A stretch of 64,000 nucleotides of DNA from Lutraria lutraria (taxonomy: Eukaryota > Mollusca > Bivalvia > Venerida > Mactridae). The stretch spans positions 6,446,840-6,510,839 of the forward strand of contig OZ026844.1 in NCBI GenBank assembly GCA_964023205.1, in the 5' to 3' direction. Below the pieces are notes generated by a model. It saw nothing but the letters and a program-made list of their open reading frames with translations. It had not been told where the DNA came from and made no database searches. Positions 1-11,299 of this stretch are shown here, piece by piece (positions within the stretch are counted from its first letter, which is position 1; each line of letters opens with the position of its first letter). The position numbers were made by a program, and so were the translations under genes.

Positions 1-236
1 AGGCGATTTGGAAGCTAAAGGAGGTTTTAAATCAATTACATACGGACATAGTCAACGAAACACGTGCTCCTCGTGAAAAATTTTCCTGTTTCCATGTTAG
101 ATCAAAACATGTAAATATTTTTATAAACGTCATATTATCATGCTAATGACGTAGTAATTATGTTTCCGTGAAGTTCAGCTGAATGATTGTTTAAGTAAAC
201 TATGCATTACGTGGTAGTTCATATTCAAATTTTCAC

Positions 237-365
237 CTTGTCTCTTCCTGGCCAGAAATCTCGGTTGTCATAGCCAACAAAACCAGATCACAAACTGCTG
301 CTACAGCGACTTTCATTGTCGCTTAAAGTTTTCTGTCATACTAACACTGCTGCAAATCTGGAGAT
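237..365 (-). CDS. Signal-peptide exon of secreted-peptide precursor, copy A (gene runs off the window)
   Basis: This exon is read right to left. It has an acceptor after a pyrimidine tract (cttttctccag) at 366, a short 5' UTR, an ATG at 316-314, and a donor (AAG|gtgaaa) at 237. The 26 codons start MKVAVAAV, continue with a leucine-rich core and end EISGQEET plus two bases of the next codon, which is a classic secretory signal followed by an acidic spacer. The exon is nearly the same as those at 17830-17954 and 22819-22928, including intron phase 2. The cassette exons that should follow lie to the left of the window, so the mature peptide is unknown. Family function is not recognised; the layout fits a processed peptide precursor (antimicrobial-, hormone- or venom-like are all possible). 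The start codon is secure because all three copies share it. Confidence 0.6.
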
Positions 366-403
366 CTGGAGAAAAGAAATAAATTACATGATTAGTTTAA
401 AGG

Positions 404-742
404 TCAATCGGAAATTCTCTGTTTTTTTGTATCAAGAAAAGTGCCTGGGACATATTAGACAGGACGCCATTTTATTGTTGTTGTTCATGGGCTACTTTCC
501 ATTATGGATGAACCTGGGAATCTATCGATTGAAACAACCTATTTCTCTTTCAATGGGAACGTGATCCCCTTTTATCATTCGTGAACGATAAACACGTTTG
601 TAACTTTGATAATGATTCTTGAAAACTAGTACCTAGTGTTGAAAAAGTAGTGACGGGAAACCGCATAACCAACTTTTGTAACCCAACACATACGTACCAG
701 GCGTAAATCTAAGTTACCGAAATGCCCAAGTATTTACGACTG
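404..742 (+). repeat. Dispersed repeat inserted in the intron of copy A
   Basis: A stretch of about 330 bp is closely similar to the reverse complement of 14632-14968. Shared landmarks include 'gccattttrttgt', 'gggctactttcca', 'cgataaacacgttt' and 'ttgaaaaagtagt'. It interrupts intron sequence that is continuous in copy B, where 'ggttagtcaaggtatgtctattt' is unbroken, so it arrived after the gene duplicated. The class is unknown; no reverse transcriptase, tRNA head or clear terminal repeat was seen. Confidence 0.6.
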
Positions 743-1157
743 AGTTAAGGTATGTCTATTTAATGACAACAAGTTTCTAAAATGCGTGCGCTTTCGGTTT
801 AACCGTTTTGACAGCTTTTAAAAGGAAAGCCGGGACCCACCGAATATCGTCACTGCATTCAATCGGAAAGATCGCGAGTGACTTACCTGGTTGTTTTTTA
901 TACGTTCAATAGCGCGAAAAATTTAAGCTTCTTCTTTTGCCAGATATGCGTTTGATGCGTTTAATTGAAAACAAAACAACGTATATATGTAACGTATAAA
1001 AATCACGGAATCGAGTGCCTATGGGTTTAATGCTGTTTTAAACAATCATTTAGTGTATATATGGCGGTCGTCTTACCTAACAAATTTGTTTGACTTAACT
1101 AGTATAAATTTAACCTTTCACGACATGGGGAAAATCGACATTTTCATAGAAGGGTAT

Positions 1158-1229
1158 GACCAGCCGCACGCGAGATTCGAATGCGGATCGCTTGGTTACA
1201 AGTCCAGCGCATTAACCACTGGACCACGA
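1158..1229 (-). repeat. tRNA-Thr-like SINE head
   Basis: On the minus strand the sequence gives an A-box-like 'tggtccagtggttaatgcgc', a 'gacttgtaacc' anticodon-loop-like stretch and a B box 'attcgaatctc'. The acceptor stem does not close well, so this is a tRNA-derived retroposon piece rather than a working tRNA gene. Confidence 0.5.
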
Positions 1230-1397
1230 CCACAGTCTAATGTCTGTAAAGGTCGTCATTTGTTTCTTGAAAGTGTTTATATCAATCCATAAGAGAAGTT
1301 TGTTTTCTGAATAAAATATATTAATTTTTTGCATGTTTCATACCGCAGAATGGGGCATGTAGGCTGAATATAACGTAAGTTTGGCTGGTAAACGATA

Positions 1398-2794
1398 AGA
1401 GGGGTTATCCAAAAATACGTGGACTTTTGTAATATCTTTTGAACGGCAACGTTTAGTGTGATGAAACTTTATCTTTATAAATTTTAATGGATTGTTAATA
1501 TCTTTTTGAAACTACAGATTAATATGTGTATAAATAACGAATTTATTAAGGTTTAAAACTTGCACCTAAACGGTACCCGGAGCATGCTAAAATAAAGAAA
1601 TAAGTAGCCGTTATATGTTGAGTTTATGACAAAAAATTAACGTAGAAACACCGCTAAAGGTTGTACACTTGTTCCATGACATTAAATTAGATATAATTAT
1701 GCTTTTTTATTGTATGTCATATTCGTTAATTTATGTAGTTATCGTTAGAAAACAAGACGCCGCTATAGATACGACGGACAGAATGACGTAATATTGAAGA
1801 ATAAAAATCGCGCTATTATACATTTTGTATGAATTTAGTAATGATACCATCACAGACTTTAGATCGAATGCAACAAGCAAGTTTGAGAAAGGCAATTTGT
1901 TCACTAGTGTTTGAATGGCACAAAAGGTTCAGTGAGAGCCGTGAAGATGTTTAAGACGATACCAGGTACAGGTGGAAAACCATTTTCATCTCAACAATGA
2001 CGACGTCAAGGTTTGTCGAGATACTGACAGACGTCAAACTATTGAAAAAAATGTGAGGTTGGTCAGCTGCGGTTATGAAACATTATGGCGCATCCTTCGT
2101 GGACATGCACACTGACACAGATCTTGAGTTCTCACTGATGGAGTTCAAGATAGTTTCCAAATCGTGCCAACTCACCAGATTTGGCTTGCTATGGACTTTG
2201 CGAAATTCCCGGTGGTAGCTTAGTCCCTCAATTTAAAGTATTAATGTAATGATAATGTCAAAACAAAACAGTAAAACTATTTCTTAGTAAATAAAACTTT
2301 TAACAATATTGATATTTAATGATATTTTCATAATGTTTACAAATTAGTAAAGATATAAATGTGTTTTTATTTGCAATTCAAAAGTCACACAATCAGTTAA
2401 TTTAGAGGTTCGGGGACAACTGCGAGGCCGTTGATTTGATTCCTTTGCAGACTTGCTGATCGCCACTAAACATAATCTGTAAATACCTAATTTGTATTAT
2501 CGCTTGCAGGCTGGTGGAGATCATTTTGAGAATCAGTGACTAAGCATGTGGTGTTGACGCTTGTAACGTTGCGCTTTTCTGACGTTGACGTCAGATTATT
2601 TTCGGAGTGCTCCACAGTCGCCGAGATGTGTTTACGTAAATTCCTGTATTTTAATGATGAATACAACTATACATATGAAAATTTCCGCGTTTATTTATTA
2701 TATTTTCTTCTAAGTTGTGTACAAATTTCGGCTAAATATCTTTAATAGCTCTTACACAATAAAGAAAGTCCACGTAATTTTGGATAACCCCTCG
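1398..2794 (+). mobile_element. Mariner-type DNA transposon, decayed
   Basis: The terminal inverted repeats are about 25 bp long: 'agaggggttatccaaaaata' at the left and 'ttttggataacccctcg' at the right. Each end is flanked by TA, the target duplication of Tc1/mariner elements. Between roughly 1870 and 2215 the plus strand still translates in pieces to a mariner transposase. The N-terminal part reads VFEWHKRFSESREDV and is followed by a stop. A later piece reads LWRILRG, and near 2175 there is an SPD-like stretch from the catalytic domain. Frames are broken by stops and shifts, so the element cannot encode its own transposase. Confidence 0.75.
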
Positions 2795-2796
2795 TA

Positions 2797-4300
2797 ATGT
2801 TAATGTTAAGAAATTTGGTACATTTACATCGGACTTAAAAAAGTGAATTTGCGATCATTGTGAATGAAACAATATAATGTTAACAAGAGTCAAATATAAA
2901 ATATGACGTAAACATAATAAATGTTTAACGTAGATGTAAACTATTTAAACAGAAATAAAGATAATCAAACACTTACTTTAGCTTCGATCCTACCATACAA
3001 ACATAGCTTTTCCGAATAGATGAAAATATACAAGTGTCAGCGTTTAGATCTACGATGTTTTACATTTACTAAGTTTCAAAGTTGAATCAGAAGAAATGTC
3101 GATGACCGTTTATATTTGTATGAATCTCTACAGAGAGGATATTAAACCAATGTCTTTTCATGAATTAGTGAATTGATTAAATGAGTTGAATACGAAGCCG
3201 TGCCGAGTATTTGATCACTTTCTTTCAAAAAGTTTAATAAATTCAATATGGAAAACCACGAACGTAAGATTAGTTTTTAACACATAAACCAAATAAGCCG
3301 TGAAGGCATGTCAAATGATTATTAAGTTTGTTCACCCTAGCAACTGGGATTGTCTCAAATGTGCCGGCTAGCTTTCTCTATCTTTAATATTTTAATGTAT
3401 TTCAATATAGCCTTTTTTAGATGTAAACAACCTATTTAATACATGTAATATTACAATATGTGTAGGCTATCTTATAGAAAATGTGTATGTGTTTTAATTT
3501 TTACATAATTGTACAAATAGAATATTTTACAGAGATAACTAAATTCTATTTTGTATACATTTGTTTTCTTTTAATATTATAATTTTGGACAACTATATTG
3601 GACCCCATTGCAAATAAGCTTTTATCTTAATGGGTTATCCATAGGTCCATAGCAGTTGGAAACACATTTAAAAACGCTATTTAAAGTATTTGCTTCTTTT
3701 ATGTGCTAGTCATACGTCTATTATTGTTATATCACAAATATGTATGTCATGTGTCATAATGTGCTGTTGACTTTAAACGTAAATCTTTCATATTCATATA
3801 CATAACACGATAGAGTTTTTAACACTATATTTAATTACAATGTGTGATATAAGATGCTTATTCTTGTGTTGTAATGCTTTTAACAACTTAAGAACAAAAT
3901 ATATCAAAAATACATCTTGGCCTTCCATTAACAAATTTATTACGTTAATGACTAAACAATCAAACACAATATGTAACAATATTGCAAAATTCATTTTTCT
4001 TGCTACGAAATTAAGATTAGAGAAATTAGAATTACTTAATACTGCTTAATAAATCATGGATATTGTTTACACTGCTTCTTTATTATCATTTGTGTTAAAT
4101 GTTTCTTAATTAAATGTTACTTAATTCTATTTAGGGGGGGGGGGGATATTATATTATATTATTTCAAATATGTGTGCTTGCACTGATTTTGTTTATTTAA
4201 AATATTCAAATATGCAAATGTATGTATATTGTATTAATTGAGAAGTATGTATATAATCATTATGTTTTTTCTATTTATACTATGTGTTTAAAAAAACTGT
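2797..4300. other. AT-rich non-coding stretch
   Basis: No coding pattern is seen here, only AT-rich sequence. A poly-G run follows at about 4134-4144. Confidence 0.4.
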
Positions 4301-4386
4301 TGTCTTGACCATCTTGACATGTATATAAATTGTAAATGGTCAGAGGCATTATATGCCGATAATACCAATAAACTTAAACTTAAACT
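4290..4386 (+). repeat. Possible retroposon 3' end with (aaactt)n tail
   Basis: The segment ends 'accaataaacttaaacttaaac', an AATAAA-like signal running into a short hexamer tail. This is typical of LINE or SINE 3' ends in molluscs. No coding part is recognised upstream, so the assignment is tentative. Confidence 0.35.
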
Positions 4387-5561
4387 ATTCTAAAGATTGT
4401 ATTTCTTTTTAGTGATACTGTTTTTATATGTATTTTATATATATATGAATATTACTATAATTGTTGAATGTTGATTAACTAACAGTCTGATATTCATTTA
4501 ATTAGATATTGAATTTTACCCACTTGGATGCCATAGTAAATGGGTACTTTCCGATAAGTGGTTTACATTCTCTTTTACAACATATATAATGTCGCACTTG
4601 TTATGGACTTCTTTCTTTCAGGCTGGCGTCTTCAAATACCCCTTTCCGTATTGATATACAACAAGAACAACATTTATGATATACAAACATCGATCAAGAT
4701 CAAAGTTTATTGACATCACCGGTCTGACACTAACGTTCAAATGCGCTACTAGGCTATCAAAATAACAGCAAATTTACATCAAATAGATCAATATCATGAG
4801 CATAAAAATGATAGAATGCATAATATGATAATAATAATAATATATACACATACCTGTATAAATATCCTTTTCTTAATATATAAACAACAAAATAAAAGTT
4901 CATTGACTTCTATCGCCTGACATAAACGTGCGATTGTGCTCTATACAAGGACATGCTCAACTCACCCATGACGATATTAGTGCGCGGTATGTGAAGCAAA
5001 ATAATGTGAAACATGCAATGATACAGAAATTAGTCCCTGAAATGGTGAGAATGAATGAGATGGTTTACGGATAGATAAAAATGGATGAACTCATAGAAAA
5101 CAGAAGAGAATTGACAAGATCGACTGGGAAGAAATAATGTATACATCACTGTGTGGTAGCACTGTACGCAAAAAATCAACGGTGTTTACAAGATGGCGGA
5201 CGGATAAATGTTGTGAGGTAGGTGTCGTTTGTTTTTGGTTCAAACTTTTTAAATACATCGTCCTCTACACAATAGTATACATCAAATGAAAGAACTTTAA
5301 AACGGCAATCGGCGGCTAATAATCGTTTTTTATCAAACCACGCCGTTTTCACAAAATCAGTGTCTGAACATCTCGTGTTGAGTTTTTTGAAAAACGAAGC
5401 GAGGAAACTGAACAAAACCGACGATTATTCCGTTAAAATGAATGAATCGACAGAAATACTTGTCCACGTGTATGGAGAATGTAAAGCTCCTCACGTATAT
5501 CCATTATTTCCTCATCAAAATCCCTTGTAGTAGATGTTTTAAAGCTTTTATATTTTGCATA

Positions 5562-5672
5562 CTGTACGCCACGGTGCTAAGTGTAAACATTGTACTGTAC
5601 GCCACGGAGAAAACAATTTCTGTACGCAACGGAGCAACAATTTTAGTCAAAAATCTGTACGCAACGGAGCAG
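5562..5672 (+). repeat. Subterminal CTGTACGC repeats in the left arm
   Basis: Four copies of CTGTACGC followed by [AC]ACGG begin at 5562, 5595, 5620 and 5655. A fifth CTGTACGC lies next to the terminus at 5162. The same set is mirrored in the right arm. Repeated subterminal motifs are often transposase-binding sites; that role is inferred here. Confidence 0.6.
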
Positions 5673-6301
5673 CCAATGAATAGCTTGTTTCTGTGTGTTT
5701 AAAAACGTGTCTTTTATACTTTGATTTCAATTTAAAGTGCATAAATTGTTAAAGAAGAATGCACGGTTCGGGTTCAAAAGCGCAGTAATATAATTACTAA
5801 GGCAGGCAAGCCTGAGTGAATAATTACAAACTTTCGAACGATAAAACGTGCATTATGTTACTACAATGCTGGACAAAATGAGATCTTTTTTCATTCTTAC
5901 ATGCTAAAAAAGTGAATTGATTAAACTATGATAATTACAATGAGCGGATAAGCAATTTTCATGATTTTGATGTCATTTGGTCAATTGACGTTTCTGACGT
6001 CAAGGGGCAAATAAACATTCCTTTTTTACAGTGAATATCGTAGACCTCGTTAGGTCTTCAGTGAGTATATAACGTTTGATGTTTCAGTATAAACTCGCAT
6101 TGTATGTGTTTCACTTTCCATAAAAAAATTGAAACAATATCTTCATAAGTTAGTTTTTTTTCTTACGTTAGATTTTATCAAATTTCAGAATCTATATGAA
6201 AATAGCTAATGAAAAATATAAACAGTATTCAGCGGAAAACCTATGCTAATATCTTGTCTTTGCTCCGTATATCTTTAAAATATCATTTTAATTTAGAAAA
6301 A

Positions 6302-6390
6302 TACACGCAGCACCTGAGATTCGAACCTAATTGTCACCATCCGACATCCGTTTAAAGTCATTGCTAGTAGACTGCTCGACCAGCGAAGAA
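6302..6390 (-). repeat. tRNA-like retroposon piece inside the foldback element
   Basis: On the minus strand there is an A-box-like 'tggtcgagcagtct' and, about 50 bases later, a B box 'ggttcgaatctc'. The stems do not form a proper tRNA. Confidence 0.4.
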
Positions 6391-7499
6391 GACTTATTTA
6401 ACGTAATTTACAATGGCAATGTTGAATTGACAAATACAAATTTAGCCGAATTGTTATGGACAACTATATATAAATTCTGATATCGTAATCGACAAAAAGC
6501 CATTCACTTAGTAAATTCATGAAAAAATGTCAATAGATAATACTGAGCCAAAACTGGTATCGTTATTGATGTTTGTGCGTGCATTCTTCTATAACAATGT
6601 ATAGAAGACATGTTTTTAAACACACAGAAACGAGCTGTTCATTGACTGCTCCGTTGCGTACAGAATTTTGACTAAAATTGTTGCTCCGTTGCGTACAGAA
6701 ATTGTTTTCTCCGTGGCGTACAGTACAATGTTTACACTTAGCACCGTGGCGTACAGTATGTAAAATTTAAAAGCTTTAAAACATCTACTACAAGGGATTT
6801 TGGTGAGGAAATAATGGATATACGTGAGGAGCTTTACATTCTCCATACACGTGGACAAGTATTTTTGTCGATTATTCATTTTAACGGAATAATCGTCGGT
6901 TTTGTTCAGTTTCCTCGCTTCGTTTTTCAAAAAACTCAACACGAGATGTTCAGACACTGATTTTGTGAAAACGGCGTGGTTTGATAAAAAACGATTATTA
7001 GCCGCCGATTGCCGTTTTAAAGTTCTTTCATTTGATGTATACTATTGTGTAGAGGACGATGTATTTAAAAAGTTTGAACCAAAAACAAACGACACCTACC
7101 TCACAACATTTTTCCGTCCGCCATCTTGTAAACACCGTTGATTTTTTGCGTACAGTGCTACCACACAGTGTACATGCAACACACAAAACATAAGTATGCA
7201 CAATACATATAACAGACGACCATGAGGCAATAAGAGGATACAATTCACCTAATAGTCAGATTTACATTTTGTAGTCAGTCGCATTTGTATGTACATGTAT
7301 AGATAAAGTCTTTGAGACATACCGGAAAGTATTAATGTTCTTTTTATAAAAAAGGACCTAAAGTGTTTATTATTTATATATATTTTTTTATTAATTTAGG
7401 TGACAAATATCAACGGCCATAAAATAAATAATTTAAAAAAGAAATAATTATGTTATTAAATTTTGTTGATAATTTCAGAGACATGTCTCTGATAATTTT

Positions 7500-8982
7500 A
7501 ATCAGTTTTACAATGCAACTTTGAACTATTTGTTAGATTTGGATATGAAATTCTTGACACGTACGGAGGAGAACAGGTTATTTTTTATGTATCATATTGT
7601 AGTGGTGGACAGGGATGATCCTGCAATCGCACATCAACTCTTTCAGATTTTGTTGAATTAGCCAATATAAATTTGCAAACGTTGATTTTTTACCAGAGGA
7701 ATATCAATCAGATATTGCTGTAACCCGATTTTCACAGGATCGGGGTCATGTTAACAATAATGGCCGCCAGTTGCTAGATTTTTGTAAAGAGTCGGGTTAT
7801 AGAATTATCAATGGCAGAAAGGGTAGATCACATGTTGATATAGATAATTGTATCGATAAGCTAGAGAGAGTAATCGAATGTTCAGCGTCGCATTGTAAAA
7901 AACAAATTCATATAAGAAATGTCAACATGATGAAAATAGATGTAAAATGGCGAAAGCAAGGTCGGATTATAAGTCAATTATAAGAACATGTAGATACAAC
8001 TATGACAGGGAGCAAACTAATAATCTTATAGATAACAAACATAAAAATGCTCGCCTTTACTGGAATTTATCAATTAAAAACAAACGACAGGTATCAAACA
8101 GACAAATAATAATTTTACGTTGTCTGCATTTGAAAATTACTTCAAAGCTGTCAATAATCCTAATGACAGATTTTTTTAGGCCCGACGAAGATATTATACA
8201 TTTCGTTAACATGTATGAAAACAATGAATACAAAATAATGTTTAGTAAATTAAACATTGAATTGTCGACTGATGAAATTAATATTGCCATAAGTCAATTA
8301 AAAATAACAAATCAGGAGGTCCTGATAATATGTTAAACGATTTTTTTACTTCCGGTAAACATGTTTTAGTTCCAATATTGTATGTTTTGTTCAATGAAAT
8401 CTTTGAAAATGGATACTTTCCTGATAGATGGTCAGAAGGTTATGTAATTCCTCTTCATAAGAAAGGAAGTGTTAACAATGTTGATAATTATCGCGGTATC
8501 ACGTTATTAAGTTGTATAGGCAAATTGTTTACCCGACTTATAAATAATTGATTAAAAACATGGGCCGAAAATTACAGTGTATATATTGAAGCTCAAGCAG
8601 GTTTTAGATCTAATATGAGCACAACAGATAATATTTTTGTACTACATGGATTAATAAACCATGTTTTAAATCAAGGGAAACAACTCTATGCTTTATTCGT
8701 AGACTTTACTAAAGCTTTCGATTATGTAGTACGTGAAAATTTTTGGTGTAAATTGATACAATTGGGGCTTCGCGGAAATATTTTAGATGTTATTAAATCG
8801 ATGTACGAATCGGTTAAATCTAGAGTTAAACTGTCAAATATGTTAAGTGACGAGTATACGTGCTCATTAGGAGTTAGACAAGGGGAAAGTTTGTCCCCAT
8901 TTCTATTTACCATGTTTATTAACGATTTAGAAGAGATGTTTATAAAAAATAAGGCAGATGGAATTGACGTCAATATGTTTAA
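7500..8982 (+). pseudogene. LINE X, 5' part: endonuclease end and reverse-transcriptase fingers/palm (decayed)
   Basis: Broken frames translate to parts of a non-LTR retrotransposon ORF2. From about 7680 there is the end of an apurinic-type endonuclease, including a NNNGRQLLDFCKESGY stretch. From about 8330 there is reverse transcriptase with the YVIPLHKKG and NYRGITLLSCIGK motifs. The frame from 8615 holds the VDFTKAFDYV block (the first catalytic Asp lies in LFVDF) and the GVRQGESLSPFLF block. Stops (for example after INN at about 8549) and frameshifts show it is dead. The frame reaches DVNMF at 8980 and is then cut by LINE Y; it resumes at 9996 with the YADD motif. The LINE clade is not assigned. 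Confidence 0.8.
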
Positions 8983-9995
8983 TATAGCTTAAGAAATAGA
9001 AAGGGTGCATTTGAAATTTTGCGAACGTGTATTGAGAGTTACGTGGAATGCATGTAACGCTGCAGTTTACGGTGAGTTAGGGCGTTACCCTTTATATGTA
9101 AATAGATATTGTAGAATCATTAAGTACTGGTGTAAAATCGCTCATTGCGATAACGTTATTTTAAATAGATTGTATAATTTAGCTATTAGAGACTGTGTAT
9201 CGGGGTGTAAAAATTGGGTGAGTAGAGTTAAAACACTTTTAGATGACTTTGGTTTCTCAGAAATGTTTAATATTATTAATTATTCATCTTTACAGGCTAC
9301 GTCTTTTCCAATCGCCTTTAAAAGTAAAGTTATTGACTGTTCTAAACAAGAATGGGTTGGCTTAATTGATAGAAACAGTATATTGGAAGAATATAAGCAT
9401 TTTAAAACGAGTTTTAAATATGTACCTTACCTAAATTTGATACCACATGATTTAAGATTTTTTAACCAAATTACGTATTTCAGTCCATAACTTAAGAATT
9501 CATACAGGAAGATTCGGAGTAAATAGGTTACCAAGGAATAAAAGAATATGTTTATATTGTAATACAAATGACATCGAAAATATTTATCATTTTGTTTGTA
9601 TTTTCCATTCTATCGTAATGTTAGAGTAAAATTTTGGAAAATTGGAAAAGGTCTATTATGTTAGACCATCTGTTTTTAAATTTTATGAATTATTAAATTG
9701 CCATGACAATAAAGTCCTAAAAAATTAGGAATTTATATTAAAGAATGACTTAAATTCAGAAATAATCTAACTATTGTTGAGGGGTAGTATAGAAGATTTT
9801 TGTGATATTTCTTTTTTTCTTCTACTCTTAATGTACATTTGTTTCGTTGAATTACGTGTAACTTTGTAACTTGTACCGTTATCTTGTTATTTCACGTGTG
9901 TGTTTTGTATATATTTTGTAAATATGCATACGTATATAGATGATGTACTATGTACAAGTGTTCAATAAAATTCTGTTCTGTTATGTTCTGTTTAA
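8983..9995 (+). mobile_element. LINE Y: 5'-truncated LINE nested inside LINE X
   Basis: This holds only the 3' end of a related LINE. An open frame at 9005-9490 begins HLKFCERVLRV and corresponds to the region downstream of the palm domain in related elements. A frameshift follows, and then a C-terminal zinc-finger-like stretch (RICLYCNTNDIENIYHF) at about 9543-9590. The copy ends 'caataaaattctgttctg' with a TTCTG-type tail. TGTTTAA occurs on both sides (8976-8982 and 9989-9995), an apparent 7-bp target duplication. Confidence 0.7.
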
Positions 9996-11130
9996 ATTTT
10001 TTATGTTGTTATATGCCGATGATATAGTTATTTTTGCTAATTTGGCAGAAAATTTACAAAGGAATATGAACTTATTACATGAATATTGTTTACACTGGAA
10101 ATTAAAAGTTAATGCATCTAAAACTAAAGTCATGATTTAAGGGGGGTACTATTCCACGAAACGTGATATTTCTTTACGATGTCGTGCCAGTGGAAATAAT
10201 GAATAAATGTTGTTATTTAGGAATTGTTTTCACCACACGGGGTTCTCTCTGTATGCACAAAGTCAATTATCTGGGCAAGCATTGAAAGCCATATTCAAGT
10301 TGAATAAATATTTACATAAATTTGCATACATTTCTCCTCAACATAAATTAGAATTATTCGATAAACTAGTCTCGCCAATATTAAATTATTGCTCTGAAGT
10401 TTGTTGTTTTGCGAAGGATTCGTCGATAGAAAAAGTACACCTTCATTTCTGTAAAAGATTGTTAGGAGTGAAAAAAAAACACAAAATGATTTTATTTATG
10501 GGGAATTATGACGGGTTTCATTTAATATTATTCAGCATGTTAAAGTAATCAAATACTGGCTACGTATATTACAAATGCCTCATTCAAAATGTGTATACAT
10601 AACTTACAGTACGCTAAATATGGACTTCGAACAAAGTCCATTGAAAAATAATTGGAGTAAAAATATATACGATTTATTGAATTCACTAGGTCTCTTAGAC
10701 GCATGGCTTAATCAAGGTGTCGGCAATAATGATATATTTCTTTCATTAGTAAAACAACGACTTAACGATCAATTCTTACAGAACTGGCATTCTCGTATAA
10801 ATAACTCAAGTAAAGCCCTTTTTTACAAAACAGGAAGGTGGTCAAAACCAGCAAAGACACCAATTAGTGAACGTAAATGTGTTAACTGTCTTCAGATTGA
10901 AGATTAATTTCATTTTATAATCGAGTGCGCAATATATATAAAGATCAACGTAAAAAGTTCATTCCAATGAAGTACTGGGTTAGACCTAACATGGTAAAAT
11001 TCATAGAATTGATCAATACTGAAGATAAAAAAGTAATTAAAAATCTAGCCTCTTACATTTATAATGCGTTTGAAATTAGAAATAATATCATGTACAATAA
11101 CTGATATCGTATAAAATTGTTTACATTTTC
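9996..11130 (+). pseudogene. LINE X, 3' part: YADD palm motif to C-terminus (decayed)
   Basis: The frame continues exactly where the 5' part stops: after one target duplication is discounted, K-F-F-M-L-L-Y-A-D-D follows DVNMF in the same frame. YADD (10012-10023) is the reverse-transcriptase catalytic pair. Further pieces are 10207-10548 (LSGQALKAIFKLNKYL; LFDKLVSPILNYCSEV; FCKRLLGVKK) and 10575-10907, which ends near a Cys-rich KCVNCLQIED motif. The last recognisable peptide (FIELINTEDKKVIKNL) runs to about 11100. Stops at 10138 and frameshifts make it non-functional. Confidence 0.8.
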
Positions 11131-11220
11131 TATATTTATGCGAATATATATATGTAATATGTATTAATTTTCAACTGCTATGTCATTATACTTAAACAAG
11201 AATAATTATTATAAGTCTAC

Positions 11221-11298
11221 TCAGAGACGTATAATACAAGAGATAGGCAACTACGCGAAATCTCCCAATATCTCGTATGTCAATCGCGATATTTAGCG
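11221..11298 (-). repeat. Fragment of the CAGAGACGTA MITE
   Basis: It shares 'cagagacgtataatacaagagataggcaact' and 'aaatctc...atctcgtatg' with one end of the element at 13786-13939, in the opposite orientation. Confidence 0.55.
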
Positions 11299-11299
11299 T

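Larger units (their letters stand above)
5142..7175. mobile_element. Foldback element with ~600-bp inverted arms, CACTGTG termini and 5-bp target duplication
   Basis: The element proper is 5147-7170. The left arm (5147 to about 5764) and the right arm (about 6580-7170) are near-identical inverted copies. Both ends read CACTGTGTGGTAGCACTGTACG inward, and both are flanked by TACAT (5142-5146 and 7171-7175), an apparent 5-bp target duplication. The same 79-codon open frame appears in each arm (5176-5415 minus, 6902-7141 plus), but this simply reflects arm identity; no domain is recognised. The centre (about 5765-6580) is unrelated unique sequence with a tRNA-like retroposon. No transposase is present, so it is non-autonomous. 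A 5-bp duplication with CAC-starting ends recalls Transib/RAG-type elements; CACTA or Chapaev relatives are alternatives. Confidence 0.75.

Noticed and set aside
5176..7141. Two near-identical 79-codon frames in opposite orientation, as a gene pair
   Set aside because: They lie in the arms of the foldback element and exist because the arms are copies; no domain, splice site or promoter supports them.
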